The notes: generated by a model from the letters alone, not told the origin. DNA of 64,000 nucleotides from Tolypothrix campylonemoides VB511288 (GCA_000828075.3 JXCB02000002.1:774649-838648), one strand, 5' to 3'; counted from the stretch's first letter, positions 47,152 through 56,918 are shown. Program-made: numbers and translations.

Positions 47152-47799
47152 ATGCAGCGATTGGCAATTTTTGGTGGCACTTTTGATCCAATTCATTGGG
47201 GACACCTTGTGTTAGCACAAACAGCATTGCATCAAGTACCTCTAGAACAAGTCATTTGGGTGCCATCACAAAATCCTCCTCATAAACAGGCGGCTTTATT
47301 TGAACATCGAGTCGAGATGGTGCAACGAGCGATCGCAGACAACCCGGGGTTTACTGTATCACTTGTTGAAAAAAGCTGTGGAGCTTCTTATGCGATCGAC
47401 ACCCTGATAAACTTGTCTGCTGACTACCCCAATACTCACTGGTACTGGATTGTTGGTTTGGATACATTTCAAACCTTACCTCGTTGGTATCGTGGACAAG
47501 AATTAGCACAATTGTGTGATTGGTTAATAGCACCCCGACTTCCAAGTGGTGAGAATATAGCTCAAAGTGAGTTAATCTGCAAGGAAGTGGAACAAAAACT
47601 GACACAACAGGCAGTCAGCATACAGTGGCATTTATTGCATATCCCTTTAGTAGGGCTTTCGTCAAGTCTCATTCGTAACCTTTGCCGCGATGCTTTCAAA
47701 GGAAGCCGCCCGTTGGGCGAACGCCAATCAATTCGCTACCTAGTCCCAGAATCAGTCAGGCTTTATATTGAGGCTCACAACCTGTATACAAACGGGTAG
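47152..47799 (+). CDS. nadD: Nicotinate-nucleotide adenylyltransferase (NadD)
   Basis: 215 aa from ATG 47152, where homology begins (QRLAIFGGTFDPIHWGHLVL); the TTG at 47104 adds 16 residues without support. The nucleotidyltransferase GGTFDPIHWGH motif, WVPSQNPPHK and the C-terminal I-x-x-T/S-like LSSSLIRNLCRDA are all present. It converts nicotinate mononucleotide and ATP to deamido-NAD. Followed 119 bp later by gap2, a user of NAD(P). Confidence 0.88.
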   Translation: MQRLAIFGGTFDPIHWGHLVLAQTALHQVPLEQVIWVPSQNPPHKQAALFEHRVEMVQRAIADNPGFTVSLVEKSCGASYAIDTLINLSADYPNTHWYWIVGLDTFQTLPRWYRGQELAQLCDWLIAPRLPSGENIAQSELICKEVEQKLTQQAVSIQWHLLHIPLVGLSSSLIRNLCRDAFKGSRPLGERQSIRYLVPESVRLYIEAHNLYTNG

Positions 47800-47918
47800 A
47801 AAGAAAATATTTTTTTGAGAATCTAACACTTTATAGTTATAAATACTCTCCCCTTTGCGGTATGATCTGGGTCATCAGTAGCTTTTGTTAAGTAAAAATA
47901 TACAGAGGGCAAGACGCT

Positions 47919-48935
47919 GTGATTAGAGTTGCAATCAACGGTTTCGGGCGCATCGGTCGTAACTTTGCACGTTGCTGGATAGGTAGACAGAATAGCAATA
48001 TCGACCTTGTTGCTATTAACGACACCTCCGACCCCAGAACCAACGCTCACCTGCTAAAGTATGACTCGATGTTAGGGAAGTTAAAGGATGCTGACATCAG
48101 TGCCGACGATAACTCTATCATCGTTAACGGTAAGACCATTAAGTGTGTATCTGACCGCAACCCAGAAAACTTGCCCTGGAAAGACTGGGAAATTGACCTA
48201 ATTATCGAATCAACTGGGGTTTTCACTTCCAAAGAAGGGGCGACCAAGCATATCAATGCAGGTGCTAAGAAGGTTCTGATCACCGCACCAGGAAAGAACG
48301 AAGATGGGACTTTTGTCGTTGGTGTGAATCATCATGATTACGACCACGAAAAACACAACATCATCAGTAACGCCAGTTGTACAACCAACTGCTTGGCTCC
48401 TATTGCTAAGGTGTTGCACGAGAAATTTGGTATTATCAAAGGCACGATGACCACCACTCACAGCTATACTGGTGATCAACGCCTGCTAGACGCGTCTCAC
48501 CGTGATGTACGGCGGGCACGTGCTGCAGCGATCAACATTGTGCCTACCTCCACTGGTGCAGCAAAAGCTGTAGCGCTGGTACTACCAGATCTCAAAGGCA
48601 AACTGAACGGTGTGGCGTTGCGCGTACCCACCCCAAACGTTTCGATGGTGGATTTCGTCATACAAGTCGAAAGACCCACTATTGCTGAGGAAGTCAACCA
48701 AGCCCTTAAAGATGCCTCTCAAGGTCAACTAAAAGGTATTTTGGACTACAGCGAACTACCCCTGGTCTCATCCGATTATCAAGGTACTGATGCTTCTTCG
48801 GTTGTCGATGCCAACTTGACGTTTGTCATGGGTGGTGACTTGGTCAAAGTCATGGCTTGGTATGACAACGAGTGGGGCTACAGCCAAAGAGTTCTTGACT
48901 TGGCAGAGTTAGTCGCCGAAAAATGGGTTAAATAG
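47919..48935 (+). CDS. gap2: Glyceraldehyde-3-phosphate dehydrogenase, photosynthetic type (Gap2)
   Basis: 338 aa from GTG 47919, with AGAGGG nine bases before. [19 protein letters not shown] starts the Rossmann fold; the catalytic Cys is in [14 protein letters not shown] and the catalytic His in [19 protein letters not shown]; the end is [20 protein letters not shown]. The protein is close to the Gap2 (NADP-using, Calvin-cycle) type of cyanobacteria in its [20 protein letters not shown] region. Acts in the cytoplasm or carboxysome-side carbon metabolism. A heptamer repeat begins at its stop codon. Confidence 0.95.
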   Translation: MIRVAINGFGRIGRNFARCWIGRQNSNIDLVAINDTSDPRTNAHLLKYDSMLGKLKDADISADDNSIIVNGKTIKCVSDRNPENLPWKDWEIDLIIESTGVFTSKEGATKHINAGAKKVLITAPGKNEDGTFVVGVNHHDYDHEKHNIISNASCTTNCLAPIAKVLHEKFGIIKGTMTTTHSYTGDQRLLDASHRDVRRARAAAINIVPTSTGAAKAVALVLPDLKGKLNGVALRVPTPNVSMVDFVIQVERPTIAEEVNQALKDASQGQLKGILDYSELPLVSSDYQGTDASSVVDANLTFVMGGDLVKVMAWYDNEWGYSQRVLDLAELVAEKWVK

Positions 48936-48970
48936 TCATTAGTCATTAGTCATTAGTCATTAGTCATTAG
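48933..48970. repeat. TAGTCAT tandem repeat, five copies
   Basis: Five exact TAGTCAT units plus TAG; the first supplies the stop codon of gap2. STRR class. Lies between convergent gap2 and thiL. Confidence 0.92.
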
Positions 48971-48986
48971 AGTCTTTGAGTATTGA

Positions 48987-50027
48987 CTAATGATCAAAAT
49001 GTTGGAATCCCCGACCAAGTTGTAAATCTTGATCGGGGAATTCTTGTGTTTGGTCATGTAAAATCACTGTTGACTCATTTGTAATTGTGCCGACAACAGC
49101 CGCGCCGTTGCCTATCTGTTGCACAAAAGCATATGCTGGTTCTTTTGGCAAGCACAGTACTAACTCAAAGTCTTCGCCACCATATAAAGCATATTCCAGC
49201 GCTTGTTCTTTTGTCAGCCAGTGATTGAATGCTGTTGGTAAAGGAATTGAAATGCGTTCAACGACAGCACCAACACCACTAGCACGGCAAATTTGCACCA
49301 CAGCATCTGCTAAGCCATCGCTGCTATCCATACCAGCTACGCGGATTTCTGACTGTAGAACCAAGGGATGCAACGTCTCTACAATTTCCCAGAGAATTGG
49401 TAAGACATCTAGTCGAGGTTGGGGGCGTTGGTGAGCTTTAATTAGAGTAGCGCGATCGCTTTCACTCAGGTTTTGCCCTAATTCGGGATGCAACAGCAAT
49501 TTTAAGCCTGCAGATGAAGCCCCATGAACACCTGTGACAACTATGGCATCTCCCACTCTCGCGCTGTTACGGCGAATCACACGTAACGGGTCAACTTGAC
49601 CAAAAGCGGAGATGGCGATTGTGGTCGTGGGCGATCGCACGATATCACCGCCGACAATTGAGGTACTGTATTGTTGCAGGCATTGTGTCATTCCTTGGTA
49701 TAATTCCTCTACCCAACTGACAGAAAGATTCCCAGGAAGCCCTAGCCCGATAGTAATTCCTAATGGGGAAGCGCCCATTGCTGCTAAATCTGATAAGTTA
49801 GCAGCAGCAGATCGCCAACCTGCATCTTCCCCAGAAGTCGTAATTTCACTGAAATGAACACCATCAACTAACACATCAGTTGTGACTACCAGAGATTGCC
49901 CTGGTTCAGTAGGAACCACAGCTCCATCATCTCCGATAATTTCTGGAGGACAATAGCGCTGTAATCTTTTTAAAAGACCTTGTTCTCCAATATCTCGAAT
50001 TTGCAAAGAAGATAACTCACTGTTCAC
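48987..50027 (-). CDS. thiL: Thiamine-monophosphate kinase (ThiL)
   Basis: 346 aa. Phosphorylates thiamine phosphate to the diphosphate cofactor. IGDDGAVVP and TTDVLVDGVHF (metal and ATP-binding Asp), AAANLSDLAAMGASPLG, SIVGGDIVRS, VTGVHGASSAG, AGMDSSDGLADA and YGGEDFELVLC are all in order. Its start overlaps the stop of the aminotransferase gene (ATGA, 50024-50027), so they are coupled. The last ~14 codons coincide with a palindrome (49004-49043). Confidence 0.94.
   Translation of the reverse strand: MNSELSSLQIRDIGEQGLLKRLQRYCPPEIIGDDGAVVPTEPGQSLVVTTDVLVDGVHFSEITTSGEDAGWRSAAANLSDLAAMGASPLGITIGLGLPGNLSVSWVEELYQGMTQCLQQYSTSIVGGDIVRSPTTTIAISAFGQVDPLRVIRRNSARVGDAIVVTGVHGASSAGLKLLLHPELGQNLSESDRATLIKAHQRPQPRLDVLPILWEIVETLHPLVLQSEIRVAGMDSSDGLADAVVQICRASGVGAVVERISIPLPTAFNHWLTKEQALEYALYGGEDFELVLCLPKEPAYAFVQQIGNGAAVVGTITNESTVILHDQTQEFPDQDLQLGRGFQHFDH
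49004..49043. repeat. Intragenic palindrome at the 3' end of thiL
   Basis: GGAATCCCCGACCAAG faces CTTGATCGGGGAATTC across an 8-base loop. The CCCCGA/TCGGGG core recalls the repeat at 37011 and 61083. It lies inside coding sequence (EFPDQDLQLGRGFQHF). Confidence 0.65.
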
Positions 50028-51211
50028 AAAAACTCGGCAATTCTCTCTACAGCGGTTTGTAACACGGGTGTGTCATGCACCAAGGCAAAGCGGACATATC
50101 CTTCTCCAGATTTGCCAAAGCCACCACCGGGAGAGGCGGCTACCCCTGTTTTTTGCACAAGCTGAGTACAAAACTCTACAGAATCTCGGCTCCACGGTTC
50201 TGGTAATTTTGCCCAAACATACATTGTTGCCTTGGGAGTCGGAACATACCAGCCAATACGATGCAAAGCACTTATAAAGGCATCTCGACGTTGGCGCATG
50301 GTTTCGACAGTGGCTGTGACCTCAGTTTGGGGACCAGTTAAGGCAGCTATAGCGCCGTTTAAAATTCCTCGGTACTGATTAAAATCAATTGCTGCTTTGA
50401 TTTTACGTAAAGCATGAATCAATTCGGCATTACCGATGGCATAACCAATACGGAAGCCGCCCATATTATATGACTTGGAGAGGGTAAAAAATTCAATTGA
50501 GACGCTTTTGTCTGGGTCAGCTTGCAAAATCGAGGGAGCAAGGGATTGGTATTTACCTGAGTTCCCAATTTCCTGAAATACCAAATCCACGTAAGGAAAA
50601 TCGTGAACTAGGACGAGATTGTGTTGCTGACAAAAAGCAACGGCTTCTTTAAAAAAGGATAAAGGTGCGATCGCGGTGGTAGGATTGTGAGGATAGCTTA
50701 AGACCATCATCCGCGACTGTGCCAAGACAGGTGCGGGAATATCGGCAAACACTGGTAAAAAATCGTTTTCTGCCAGCATTGGCATTAGGTAAATTTGCCC
50801 AGAGGCAAAGTGAACTCCCCCCATATGCGAGGGGTAACCCGGGTCAAGCAACAGGGCATAATCACCTGGGTTGAGGACTGCTAGAGGTAGATGTGCCGTG
50901 CCTTCTTGAGAACCAATTAGGGGCAGGACTTCAGTTTCGGGGTCAACACTGATACCGAATTTTTGCTCATACCAACTTGCCGCTGCTTGGCGAAAGTCTT
51001 GAGTACCGTGAAATAGCAAGTAGCCGTAGGTACTAGGGTTGTACAGAGATTGGGCGATCGCCTCGATGACGTGCGCTGGGGGTGGTAGATCCGAAGATCC
51101 GAGTGACAAATCAATTAACTCTTGTCCTGCAGCCAAAGCCAAAGCCTTGGCTTTGTCCATATCAAGAAATACATTTGATTGCAGGGGTTGTAAACGCTTG
51201 GCAATCTGCAT
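50024..51211 (-). CDS. PLP-dependent aminotransferase, class I/II
   Basis: 395 aa. Fold-type I: DLSLGSSDLPPPAHV, YPHNPTTAIAP, and the PLP lysine in FFTLSKSYNMGGFRIGYAIG. These motifs and the Ser-Lys-Ser-Tyr-Asn-Met context fit the family around LL-diaminopimelate/aspartate aminotransferases in cyanobacteria. The exact substrate is not settled. It is followed by thiL with a four-base overlap. Confidence 0.85.
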   Translation of the reverse strand: MQIAKRLQPLQSNVFLDMDKAKALALAAGQELIDLSLGSSDLPPPAHVIEAIAQSLYNPSTYGYLLFHGTQDFRQAAASWYEQKFGISVDPETEVLPLIGSQEGTAHLPLAVLNPGDYALLLDPGYPSHMGGVHFASGQIYLMPMLAENDFLPVFADIPAPVLAQSRMMVLSYPHNPTTAIAPLSFFKEAVAFCQQHNLVLVHDFPYVDLVFQEIGNSGKYQSLAPSILQADPDKSVSIEFFTLSKSYNMGGFRIGYAIGNAELIHALRKIKAAIDFNQYRGILNGAIAALTGPQTEVTATVETMRQRRDAFISALHRIGWYVPTPKATMYVWAKLPEPWSRDSVEFCTQLVQKTGVAASPGGGFGKSGEGYVRFALVHDTPVLQTAVERIAEFL

Positions 51212-51282
51212 TTTTAGTCCTTTGTCGTTTGTTATAAGTCATGAGTCGTTTGGCATTTGCACAAAAGACTCATGACTCATAA

Positions 51283-51618
51283 CTAATTACTATTTAAATG
51301 AGAATCTAACAGGCTATCTAATTTGTCTTTGCTGATGGCTCCTTCAGTGGATAGCAAAAGTTCATCTCCTTGAAAGAGTCGCAGGGCTGGTACACCTTCT
51401 ACCTGGTACTGCTTAACAGTGACTGGGTTAGGATCAACTTCCATTTTGACCACTTTCAGGCGATCCCTGTATGTGGTGGCTGCTAAGTTTACCAGTGGCG
51501 ACATCAATTGACAAGGTCCGCACCAGGAAGCCCAAAAGTAAACCAACACCGGCTGCTTGGCTTGCAACACTTCGGTTTCAAACTCTGCATCAGTTATGGT
51601 AACAACACTGCTGCTCAT
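51283..51618 (-). CDS. Thioredoxin family protein
   Basis: 111 aa from ATG 51618 with GGAG seven bases upstream. The active site is FWASWCGPCQLM; cis-Pro in VEGVPALRLF. A small cytoplasmic disulfide reductase. The surrounding residues differ from the canonical m-type thioredoxin in the C-terminal half (GAISKDKLDSLLDSHL), so it may be one of the divergent cyanobacterial thioredoxins. Confidence 0.88.
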   Translation of the reverse strand: MSSSVVTITDAEFETEVLQAKQPVLVYFWASWCGPCQLMSPLVNLAATTYRDRLKVVKMEVDPNPVTVKQYQVEGVPALRLFQGDELLLSTEGAISKDKLDSLLDSHLNSN

Positions 51619-51998
51619 TGCACTCTCCAGCAACACCCATTTATGATAACTTGCCCACTGAATACTCTATCCCAATCTAGAGACAATAGCTACGCACCTA
51701 AGTCGGTTTCAGTTCAGATGCTGTCTCAACAACAGCAAGTTGTAGTTATTTTTACCAATAAGGAACAAGAGAACACAGCTGCCAGAACTTAGAATAAAAA
51801 AGTCTCATACGTTGATCAGTATAAGTTCTGATAAAAACTTTAAACAATCTCCGAATCAATCTTTCTCTATTAATGCTAAGAAACAGAAACCTTGATAAAT
51901 TCTTTGCAAACAGCACAAGAAGCTATCAAGGTTTCTATTGAGAACAGTAAAAATCTGCCTCTCGTAAGTGGAGATGAACGTGCTTGCCAGTACAGAAA

Positions 51999-52775
51999 CT
52001 ACATTTGATCCAATTGCTTGCGTAGCGAATCCAACTCCGCATCAACCACTTCATTATTATTTGATTTTGGAGCAGTTGTTTGTTGCGGTAGTTGGGGTTG
52101 ATTTGGCGAACCTCCAGGTAAGGACATTTGTGCTTTTAAAGCTGCCAATTCATCATCCACATCGCTACTACCCTCCAACTTAGCAAATTGGCTTTCTAAA
52201 TCTGCACCTGCCAACTCACCTGCTGACTGGGCGCGGGCTTCTTGCATAAGAACTTTTTCTTCCATCCGCTCAAAAGCAGCCATTGCACTGCTGGTATTCA
52301 TACCACGAACCATGCCTTGGAGTTGCTCTTGAGCTTTGGCAGCTGTAATCCGTGCTTTGAGCATTTCTTTCTTGGTTTTTGCCTCAGAAATTTTGCTTTC
52401 TAGCTGGATTAAGTTGCGCTTGAGAGTCTCTACCTGACCAGTTTGCTGGTCGAGGCTGGCTTTGAGCGCATTGCCAGTATCAGTAAAAGTTTTTTTGCGT
52501 TCCAGCGCTTGTCTTGCTAGGTTCTCATCGCCTTTTTGCAGTGCCAACTGGGCATTACGTTGCCACTTATTAATTTCATTCTGGGCGTCATTGTACTGTT
52601 TCTCAGTACGTTTTTGAGCAGCAATTGCCTGTGCAACACCCTGACGCAGCTGTACCAAGTCTTCCTGCATTTCCAGGATAGCTTGTTCTAGCATTTTTTC
52701 TGGATCTTCGGCTTTACTAACCATGTCGTTGAGGTTAGCACTGACGACTCGCCTAATGCGATCAAATAATCCCAT
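51999..52775 (-). CDS. vipp1: Vesicle-inducing protein in plastids homologue (Vipp1/IM30)
   Basis: 258 aa. An ESCRT-III-like PspA/IM30 coiled-coil protein: amphipathic helix 0 in LFDRIRRVVSANLNDMVS, then AEDPEKMLEQAILEMQEDLV and long helices. The C-terminal extension after a Pro/Gln linker (VDAELDSLRKQLDQ) distinguishes Vipp1 from PspA. It forms rings and rods on thylakoid and plasma membrane and is needed for thylakoid upkeep. The paralogue lacking this extension lies just upstream on the same strand. Confidence 0.92.
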   Translation of the reverse strand: MGLFDRIRRVVSANLNDMVSKAEDPEKMLEQAILEMQEDLVQLRQGVAQAIAAQKRTEKQYNDAQNEINKWQRNAQLALQKGDENLARQALERKKTFTDTGNALKASLDQQTGQVETLKRNLIQLESKISEAKTKKEMLKARITAAKAQEQLQGMVRGMNTSSAMAAFERMEEKVLMQEARAQSAGELAGADLESQFAKLEGSSDVDDELAALKAQMSLPGGSPNQPQLPQQTTAPKSNNNEVVDAELDSLRKQLDQM

Positions 52776-52937
52776 AACTCTGTTTTTCCTCTTGTGATTT
52801 ACGCGCCTAGTCGGGCAGTTAGCTTTTTTACTATTTCATAGCTACTTATTTCAATGTAATCGTTCCGGTTTGGATTAGTCCTCCTCACCAGTTCTTATTT
52901 TTTAAGATACGCTCCAAATGGAATCATTGCCCAGTCT

Positions 52938-53639
52938 TCATAAATCTGGAGTTTTCGGTAGCTGTTGTCTTTTTTGTGATTCAGTAGAAAGCTGAGCCTT
53001 CATTGCTGCTAGTTCTGCATCAACCTGATTACCTTCTTCCAAAGAAGCAAATTGCTTTTGTAAATCATCTGTACTGGTTATGGAGATGGCTTCTGTTTGA
53101 GCCTCAAGCTGCAAAACTTTTTCCTCCATACGCTCAAAGGCTTTGATGTCGTCTATGCTAGAAGTCGCGCCCAGCATTTCCTGGAGTTTATATGAGGCTT
53201 CGGCAGAACGAGCGCGCGCAATATACATATCTTTTTTCGTTTTTGCTTCGGCAATTTTTTGCTGTAGTGTCGGCAGATCGTTTTTGAGCCTGGCGACAAT
53301 ACTACTTTGTTGCTCTATCTGAGTCCCAAGGGCTTGTGCAGTTTTTTGATAGGCATGGCGCTTGGTCAAAGCTTCGCGTGCTAAAGGTTCGTTGCCTTGT
53401 TCCAGAGCCATTTTTGAGCGGCGGTACCATTCTTCTGCTGTAGACTGAGCATGAGCCATTTGTCGTTCAGTGCGTTTTTGGGTTGCGATCGCTTGCGCTA
53501 CTGCTTGCCGCAATTGCACCAGATTCTCCTGCATCTCCAAGACAGCTTTTTCCAGAATCTTTTCTGGATCTTCCGCACCCACAACCAAACTATTGAAGTT
53601 TGCGCGAATCACCCGCTTGATACGGTCAATCAGTCCCAT
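52938..53639 (-). CDS. pspA: PspA-type membrane stress protein
   Basis: 233 aa from ATG 53639, preceded by GGAGGG at six bases. The same fold as the neighbour (LIDRIKRVIRANFNSLVV, AEDPEKILEKAVLEMQENLV), but ending without the Vipp1 C-terminal helix, so it is the PspA-like member. It protects the plasma membrane under stress. It precedes vipp1 by 162 bp on the same strand; many cyanobacteria carry both proteins, and this tandem suggests duplication. Confidence 0.85.
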   Translation of the reverse strand: MGLIDRIKRVIRANFNSLVVGAEDPEKILEKAVLEMQENLVQLRQAVAQAIATQKRTERQMAHAQSTAEEWYRRSKMALEQGNEPLAREALTKRHAYQKTAQALGTQIEQQSSIVARLKNDLPTLQQKIAEAKTKKDMYIARARSAEASYKLQEMLGATSSIDDIKAFERMEEKVLQLEAQTEAISITSTDDLQKQFASLEEGNQVDAELAAMKAQLSTESQKRQQLPKTPDL

Positions 53640-53800
53640 GTTAGACCCTCCATTCACGGTTAATTAGGGGCATAAGTTAATTAAGGGTGTAAGAGGTCAA
53701 GGGGTTATGGATTGAGACAATATTTTTAATTATGATTTTTCTTTGATTTCACCTACACCCCGATAGATTCCCTTTCCCCTTTCCACAACTCCTCTTAAGG

Positions 53801-55135
53801 CTACTGAATTCTAGCTTTCATGCCTTTTGCTTGTAGCTCTTGCAGCAATTCTTGTGCTTTGTCTTTGCTCTTGAGGGCACCGAGATAAATGATTTTACCG
53901 TCGGCTGATAAATAAGCATCAGGAACGATTTGCCGTGCAGACGCAAAACTGCGATCGCCTTGATTATCTGTGATTACATGATAAAACCCATCTGCTGACG
54001 GTTTGATTTGTGTATCCGGCTTTTGTTGAGTATTCGATGCCGTCTGAGTAGGGTTCGTTGTTGAAGGCGGTGGCGAATTCAGTCCTAAAGGAGGCTGTAC
54101 ATTCGGTACTGTGAGTCGATTGGTGGGGTTTTGGACACTGACGTCAGGTAATGCTGTTGGTGTTGGTTGGGGTTTAGGTTTTAAGCTAACGACATCATTT
54201 GGATCTCTCACCTCCGCAAACTCATCAGTCGCTAAGTTGGGATACTTAGGTATGGGCGAGAGAGTTGGTTGAGCGACGGTTTTAACATTCTTGCCAGCTT
54301 CTGCGGTATTTTCCGCAGTTGTTGGCGCATTTTGTGTAAGTAATCCATTTAAACTAAATTGTGACAAGCTCTTAGGATTTAATGCTACATACCCCAGGGT
54401 AAGACTTGCTAATAAGAGTAGTAGCATCGAGCCAATGCCCAAGGGTGATAACAAACTGTCGTTAGAATGACTTGGTTTCTGAGTTTTAGATTCTTCTGTT
54501 AAACTTCTCAGCAGTGCTTCAGACGATTCCAAATAGTCATTCGGTTGTTTGTTTGTGTCATCTTCTGATGCAATTTCACTCTGGCTGTGACTTTGTTCCT
54601 TGACTCGTGTAGGCACGATACTGGCATTGGGCGCTGGTATAGTTTGCGCTTCAACAGAGTCAGTTAATGTTGCTTCAGATTGTGGCTGTTGTGTTTTTAA
54701 GGAAACTGGTGTATTTGAGGGTTGCAACAAAGTGTCGGGTGCTGTCACTAATGCTGACACCTGATGTTGAGTTTCTGCTACAGATTTTGGCGTGTTGATT
54801 TTTATTTCTGGGGTAACAAGAAGTTCCTCTTCCCCGACAGTCGGAGTGGAAGTTTTTGGTGTTGTCAACCCAAATTTCTGGAGAGTATCCTCTAGTGGTG
54901 ATTTTGTTGTGTCCCTTATTGGATGAATCGCAGTTAATTGTTGATATTTACTGCTTGTGGAAATGCCTACACGGGGTTGGCTGAATGTCCTATATCCAGT
55001 TCGTGTGCGTCGATATCGAGTTAACTCTTGATCAAGTTGTACTTCCAAACTAGCCAGTGCTGCTGCTAGTGGTGGTTTCAACCCAGTTTTTTTGGAAGAT
55101 TTCTCACCCGAATCTACTAGGGGGTTTTGACTCAT
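53801..55135 (-). CDS. SPOR-like domain membrane protein, cyanobacterial
   Basis: 444 aa. A basic N-terminal segment (RTRTGYRTFSQPRVG) and a long disordered linker precede one membrane helix (about 229-252, LGIGSMLLLLLASLTLGYVAL). A Pro/Thr-rich periplasmic stretch follows, with a final ~70-residue domain (YHVITDNQGDRSFASARQIV, IYLGALKSKDKAQELLQELQ) that has the length and pattern of a SPOR peptidoglycan-binding repeat. A role near cell wall or septum is inferred. Divergent from the DciA-like gene. Confidence 0.65.
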   Translation of the reverse strand: MSQNPLVDSGEKSSKKTGLKPPLAAALASLEVQLDQELTRYRRTRTGYRTFSQPRVGISTSSKYQQLTAIHPIRDTTKSPLEDTLQKFGLTTPKTSTPTVGEEELLVTPEIKINTPKSVAETQHQVSALVTAPDTLLQPSNTPVSLKTQQPQSEATLTDSVEAQTIPAPNASIVPTRVKEQSHSQSEIASEDDTNKQPNDYLESSEALLRSLTEESKTQKPSHSNDSLLSPLGIGSMLLLLLASLTLGYVALNPKSLSQFSLNGLLTQNAPTTAENTAEAGKNVKTVAQPTLSPIPKYPNLATDEFAEVRDPNDVVSLKPKPQPTPTALPDVSVQNPTNRLTVPNVQPPLGLNSPPPSTTNPTQTASNTQQKPDTQIKPSADGFYHVITDNQGDRSFASARQIVPDAYLSADGKIIYLGALKSKDKAQELLQELQAKGMKARIQ

Positions 55136-55265
55136 AGCCTGTCTGCCTCAAACCTAGACTGCCGGATTAATCTAAAATACTAAAAATATATTTGTGCCAA
55201 CAAGAGCGAAAATTATCATAGATATATTGCATAACTATGCTGGAATTTTTGCCAAGGTTGGCTAG

Positions 55266-55817
55266 ATGTCGTTTAAATCAGTTAATGATATTTTAGAGGT
55301 TTTGGAAGCTCAAGCTGAATGGCAAGAGCAACCATTTCAACGTTTGCTCAAGTGTTGGGCTGAAGTTGTAGGATCAGTAGTAGCCGCTCACACGCTACCT
55401 TTATCGATTCAACGCGATGTTTTGCAGGTAGCAACTTCTAGCGCAGCTTGGGCACAGAACTTAACTTTCGAACGCCAGCGCCTGCTTTTAAAGTTGAATC
55501 AAAAGCTGTCGATCGCTTTAGTTGATATTCGTTTTTCTACAGCTCAATGGCGGCGTCCTCAACAGACTCCCAAAGAACAACAAACAATGTCACGGTGCGA
55601 ACATCCTAGTTACGTAGGTGATCAGATAAACCTACGCTGTGATGCAGCCTCTGCACCCAAGGACGCCAATGCTGCTTTCCAAAATTGGGCTAGAACAGTA
55701 CAAGCGCGATCGCACGGTTTACCTTTTTGTCCTTCCTGCGACTGTCCCACCCCACCCGGCGAACTTCAGCGTTGGGGCGTCTGTTCTGTGTGTGCTGTTA
55801 AGCAATCTTTCACTTAG
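55266..55817 (+). CDS. DciA-like (DUF721) protein with zinc ribbon
   Basis: 183 aa. The DUF721/DciA core is at the N-terminus: VLEAQAEWQEQPFQRLLKCW, AEVVGSVVAAHTLPLSIQRD, VLQVATSSAAWAQNLTFERQ. DciA proteins load or assist the replicative helicase DnaB in bacteria lacking DnaC. The C-terminal CPSCDCPTPPGELQRWGVCSVC is a four-cysteine zinc ribbon, typical of the cyanobacterial version. It stands alone. Confidence 0.82.
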   Translation: MSFKSVNDILEVLEAQAEWQEQPFQRLLKCWAEVVGSVVAAHTLPLSIQRDVLQVATSSAAWAQNLTFERQRLLLKLNQKLSIALVDIRFSTAQWRRPQQTPKEQQTMSRCEHPSYVGDQINLRCDAASAPKDANAAFQNWARTVQARSHGLPFCPSCDCPTPPGELQRWGVCSVCAVKQSFT

Positions 55818-56615
55818 AGTATAGGATAATACAGATATTGATGCTGAACTGTTAACCGTTATCAGTCAACGTGTTCATCTTTTGACACTTCCCGCCCTAC
55901 AAGGGCAAGGATTCTTGGGCTGAATCAAGCCGGATGCCAGCCCTGAGCGAAGCCGAGGTGTTGACAGGAACGCAATTTAGAGATTACTGAGTAGCACTTT
56001 TAACCTGTCTCCTCAACGTTCTCACGATCTGCAACCTATCCATATTGTCTCATAAAGTCGCACTCTTATGGGCAAGGTTTTAGACCCAATTTTTTGATAA
56101 GACGGGTACAAATCCGATCTTACAAGAAAAAGTTGAATATTTTTTAAGAAAGGAATTTTTTTAACCTATCAAAATAGTTTTGTGATGAGTCCGTAGATAT
56201 AAAAATTTGTTTGCAAGCCACTTCCTCTTACTAAAGATAGAAGATTTTTACTTCTTTAGAAACTAGCTATTTGACTACGTTATTACGCTAGATCTGTCAT
56301 AAGTACAGCCTAATTCCTTTTTAAAAGTGTCCCTAAAGGCTGAAGTTCAAAGGCTAGTTAAATCGTTATGTTTATTATTAGCTTTGATCCCCATTTAGTT
56401 TTAGCCAAAATTTAGTATGCTTAACCTCCTGCAATTAATGTTTCACTTTTTTAACAAAAAAATTGAAAAGTATGACACAAACATAAAGACATTATAAAGT
56501 TAATTTTTTCCTTGGGATCGCTAAAACCTAGTAGATACACGGGTTTTGGCTGAAATCCACAATTGTGTATAGACGCAAAATAAAAGATGAAAATTAGCCC
56601 AAAACGGCACTAAAT
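55818..56615. other. Intergenic region, 0.8 kb, with a transposon-end remnant
   Basis: No gene. At 55882-55915 is a probable IS200/IS605-type right end (listed separately). The remainder is AT-rich without recognisable RNA genes. Confidence 0.4.
55882..55915 (-). mobile_element. Probable solo right end of an IS200/IS605-type element
   Basis: On the minus strand GAATCCTTGCCCT, TGT, AGGGCGGGAAGTGTCAA: a short GCCCT/AGGGC hairpin followed by GTGTCAA. From memory, tnpB-bearing elements of cyanobacteria end with this kind of hairpin and TCAA-type junction. No tnpA or tnpB sequence is next to it, so only a fossil end remains. Confidence 0.45.
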
Positions 56616-56918
56616 ATGAAACAGATGAAATCACTAACTTCTGCCTGTAAATATTGTCGTTATTACAAGCTAGAAGGGCGTCGTGGCGGGTTTTGCCAGC
56701 AATTGGGAGCGCCAGTGCTGGGTAATTGGAAGGCTTGTTCTTTGGCGCTGCCACCGTTTGCTCCTTCTTGGGAAAATTTGGAAGATGTTTGGACTTTGCC
56801 AAATGCAACATCAGTCTTAGCTTCAGGTTTAAACAAAGCAGCAGCGCTTGCTCCTGTGGAGGAAACAGCAACTACCAGCTGTTCTGAAAAGGCAAAGGTT
56901 CAGGCAGTACTAATATAG
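56616..56918 (+). CDS. Conserved cyanobacterial small Cys-rich protein
   Basis: 100 aa. Four conserved-looking cysteines in SACKYCRYYKLEGRRGGFCQ and WKACSLALPPFAPSWENLED suggest a metal site. A Val/Ala/Glu-rich tail of ~40 residues follows. No domain was recognised; I believe similar short proteins occur in other filamentous cyanobacteria, but no function is known to me. An ATG three codons in (56625) is also possible. Confidence 0.6.
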   Translation: MKQMKSLTSACKYCRYYKLEGRRGGFCQQLGAPVLGNWKACSLALPPFAPSWENLEDVWTLPNATSVLASGLNKAAALAPVEETATTSCSEKAKVQAVLI

